NCBI GenBank assembly: GCA_022834735.1
Contig: BQKD01000001.1
Coordinates: 2,147,659-2,211,658, forward strand
DNA length: 64,000 bases
From: Erysipelotrichaceae bacterium OPF54
Lineage (GTDB): Bacteria > Bacillota_I > Bacilli_A > Erysipelotrichales > Erysipelotrichaceae
Direction: 5' to 3'
Both the position numbers and the translations under genes were made by a program. Under the pieces are notes generated by a model. That model had not been told where the DNA came from, did no database searches, and was given only the letters and a program-made list of their open reading frames with translations. Every line of letters begins with the position of its first letter. Within the stretch, counting starts at the first letter, position 1. Below are positions 62,857 to 64,000 of this stretch, one piece after another.

Positions 62857-63806
62857 GTTTTTTTATGAATCCTGAAGTCGCCATCAGCGCAAAGGTCATG
62901 GAAGTGATCTATATTTTCATGGGTGCGATGTGCATGTATACGGCTTTTAAAAACTTTAAAGATAAAGAGAATCCTTCGCAGGTCGGCACTTTCATTTTCT
63001 GGTTCCTGCTGGGGATCGTGCTTGCTTTAGGGCAGTGGCTGCCTCCTCTTGTTTCGGGCATCCTTGTGGTGCTGATGTGTCTGCCTGCCGTTTTCAAAAA
63101 GGTGGCGAAAGGACAGGTTGCGGTTCCTACGATGGAGGAGACACAGGCCAATTTTGAAAAGATCGGGATGAAGATCTTTATTCCTACATTGTGTATTGGT
63201 GTGTTTGCGATCGTATGCGCGATCACGGGTCTGGGGATCGGTCTTTCGGCCCTGAATGGGGTGGCGATCGGTGTCGTGCTTGCGATGTTTATCTTAATGC
63301 TTCAAAATAAGAACAACACGTTCAAGGTGTTCATGAAGGATTCCGAGTGGATGCTTTCGGTGGTTGGTCCGCTTTCGATGCTGCCTATGCTGCTGGCGTG
63401 CCTTGGTGCGGTCTTCACGCAGGCAGGTGTCGGCGATGTGATTGCCCAGGTCGTCGGCACGATCATTCCGGAAGGAAATGTGACGGTCGGGATCATTGTG
63501 TACGCGATCGGTATGATGCTGTTTACGATGATCATGGGAAACGCGTTTGCGGCCATTACGGTAATGACCGTAGGGATCGGCTATCCGTTTGTTCTGGCTT
63601 ACGGGGCCAATCCGACAGTGATCGGTATGCTGGCACTGACGTGCGGCTACTGTGGTACGTTGTGTACGCCGATGGCTGCCAATTTCAATACGGTCCCGGT
63701 GGCACTGCTGAATATGAAAAAGCAGTTTGGTGTCATAAAAAATCAGGTCCTCATTGCGGGGATCATGATTGTTGTGCAGATCATCATGATGATCGCGATG
63801 CAGTAG
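62853..63806 (+). CDS. DUF979 subunit of a 5-oxoproline transporter
   Basis: 317 residues, about eight to ten helices. The conserved MGNAFAAITVMTVGIGYPFV and LTCGYCGTLCTPMAANFNTV segments are characteristic of DUF979. It works with DUF969 and with Pcp, so external pyroglutamyl peptides can be used. Its ATG overlaps the DUF969 stop. The pcp gene starts 18 bp after its stop. Confidence 0.85.
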   Translation: MSFFMNPEVAISAKVMEVIYIFMGAMCMYTAFKNFKDKENPSQVGTFIFWFLLGIVLALGQWLPPLVSGILVVLMCLPAVFKKVAKGQVAVPTMEETQANFEKIGMKIFIPTLCIGVFAIVCAITGLGIGLSALNGVAIGVVLAMFILMLQNKNNTFKVFMKDSEWMLSVVGPLSMLPMLLACLGAVFTQAGVGDVIAQVVGTIIPEGNVTVGIIVYAIGMMLFTMIMGNAFAAITVMTVGIGYPFVLAYGANPTVIGMLALTCGYCGTLCTPMAANFNTVPVALLNMKKQFGVIKNQVLIAGIMIVVQIIMMIAMQ

Positions 63807-63824
63807 ATAAAGGAGAGATGGATC

Positions 63825-64000
63825 ATGAAAATTCTGATTACTGGATTTAATCCGTTCGGGGGCGAGTCGACCAATCCGGCATTCGAGGCGGTCAAACTTC
63901 TTCCGGATACGATCAAGGAAGCCCAGATCATAAAGCTCGAGATTCCTACGGAATTCAAACGGGCTGGCAAAGTGCTTCAGGATGGTATCGAAACGAACAA
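63825..64000 (+). CDS. pcp: Pcp, pyroglutamyl-peptidase I (partial, cut by window end)
   Basis: The first 58 codons are present: [20 protein letters not shown], then [20 protein letters not shown]. This is the start of peptidase family C15, which removes N-terminal pyroglutamate. Catalytic Glu, Cys and His lie beyond the window. SD AAGGAG. The gene follows the DUF969/DUF979 pair as in other Bacillota. Confidence 0.9.
   Translation, partial: MKILITGFNPFGGESTNPAFEAVKLLPDTIKEAQIIKLEIPTEFKRAGKVLQDGIETN

Overview
The window reads as a chromosomal segment of a low-to-mid GC Gram-positive bacterium (Bacillota). The evidence is strong Shine-Dalgarno sequences, lipoprotein signal peptides with LxxC lipoboxes, a LytR-CpsA-Psr wall protein, a glutamyl-tRNA(Gln) amidotransferase (gatCAB), and the transcription order pcrA-ligA-camS-gatC-gatA-gatB. 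The mix of families (DUF969/DUF979/pcp, paired MATE pumps, kdp with a full sensor) would fit an Erysipelotrichia-type gut Firmicute. That placement is an inference from gene content and no marker gene was compared.

Layout. 1-2.85 kb is mobile DNA: an IS110 transposase and a decayed IS1341-type tnpB element. The tnpB element cuts off the end of an AlbA/ATP-binding-domain gene (2.85-4.0 kb). 4.2-6.7 kb is an ECF sigma / zinc anti-sigma / lipoprotein operon. 6.7-10.97 kb holds small hypothetical genes, a methyltransferase, a MATE pump and a membrane-protein cluster with two very small ORFs. 11.2-14.7 kb is a heterodimeric ABC exporter. 15.9-17.3 kb is a second MATE pump. 17.35-25.4 kb is a complete kdpFABCDE potassium-uptake operon, read leftward. 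Then come an ABC-ATPase remnant, tRNA-Leu(GAG), a PAP2 phosphatase, a lipoprotein, a flavodoxin and the RNA methyltransferase RlmCD. 29.4-33.5 kb is a MarR-controlled heterodimeric ABC exporter. 33.6-36.5 kb is a two-component system preceded by a 38-residue membrane peptide.

36.8-40.6 kb is a degraded Fe(III)-type ABC importer. Its ATPase lost its 5' end to a truncated IS1380 transposase, is interrupted (with loss of internal sequence) by an intact tnpB element, and its permease appears internally deleted. 41.5-43.05 kb is an IS91-type transposase with an overlapping zinc-ribbon ORF. 43.2-52.2 kb is the housekeeping block pcrA-ligA-camS-gatCAB plus a membrane protein. An IS1634-family element sits between pcrA and a divergent LCP wall gene and is flanked by a 95-bp target duplication that copies the whole shared promoter region. 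56.4-59.1 kb has a small alarmone synthetase, a hypothetical gene and a lipoprotein. 59.2-61.0 kb is an rRNA-type methyltransferase whose 3' end is duplicated around a HigBA-like toxin-antitoxin pair with a frameshifted toxin. Next is a class-A beta-lactamase-fold serine hydrolase. The window ends in a DUF969-DUF979-pcp (pyroglutamate) operon, with pcp cut off by the window edge.

The main themes are envelope homeostasis and transport (two ABC exporter pairs, two MATE pumps, Kdp, LCP, a two-component system, ECF sigma) and heavy insertion-sequence activity from five families. I see no CRISPR array, prophage or rRNA operon. The most informative non-standard signals are the 95-bp target duplication, the tnpB omega-RNA whose guide position lies in the gene it disrupts, the candidate IS110 bridge-RNA region, the twin TAGC-N2-GCTA operators, and several small ORFs.
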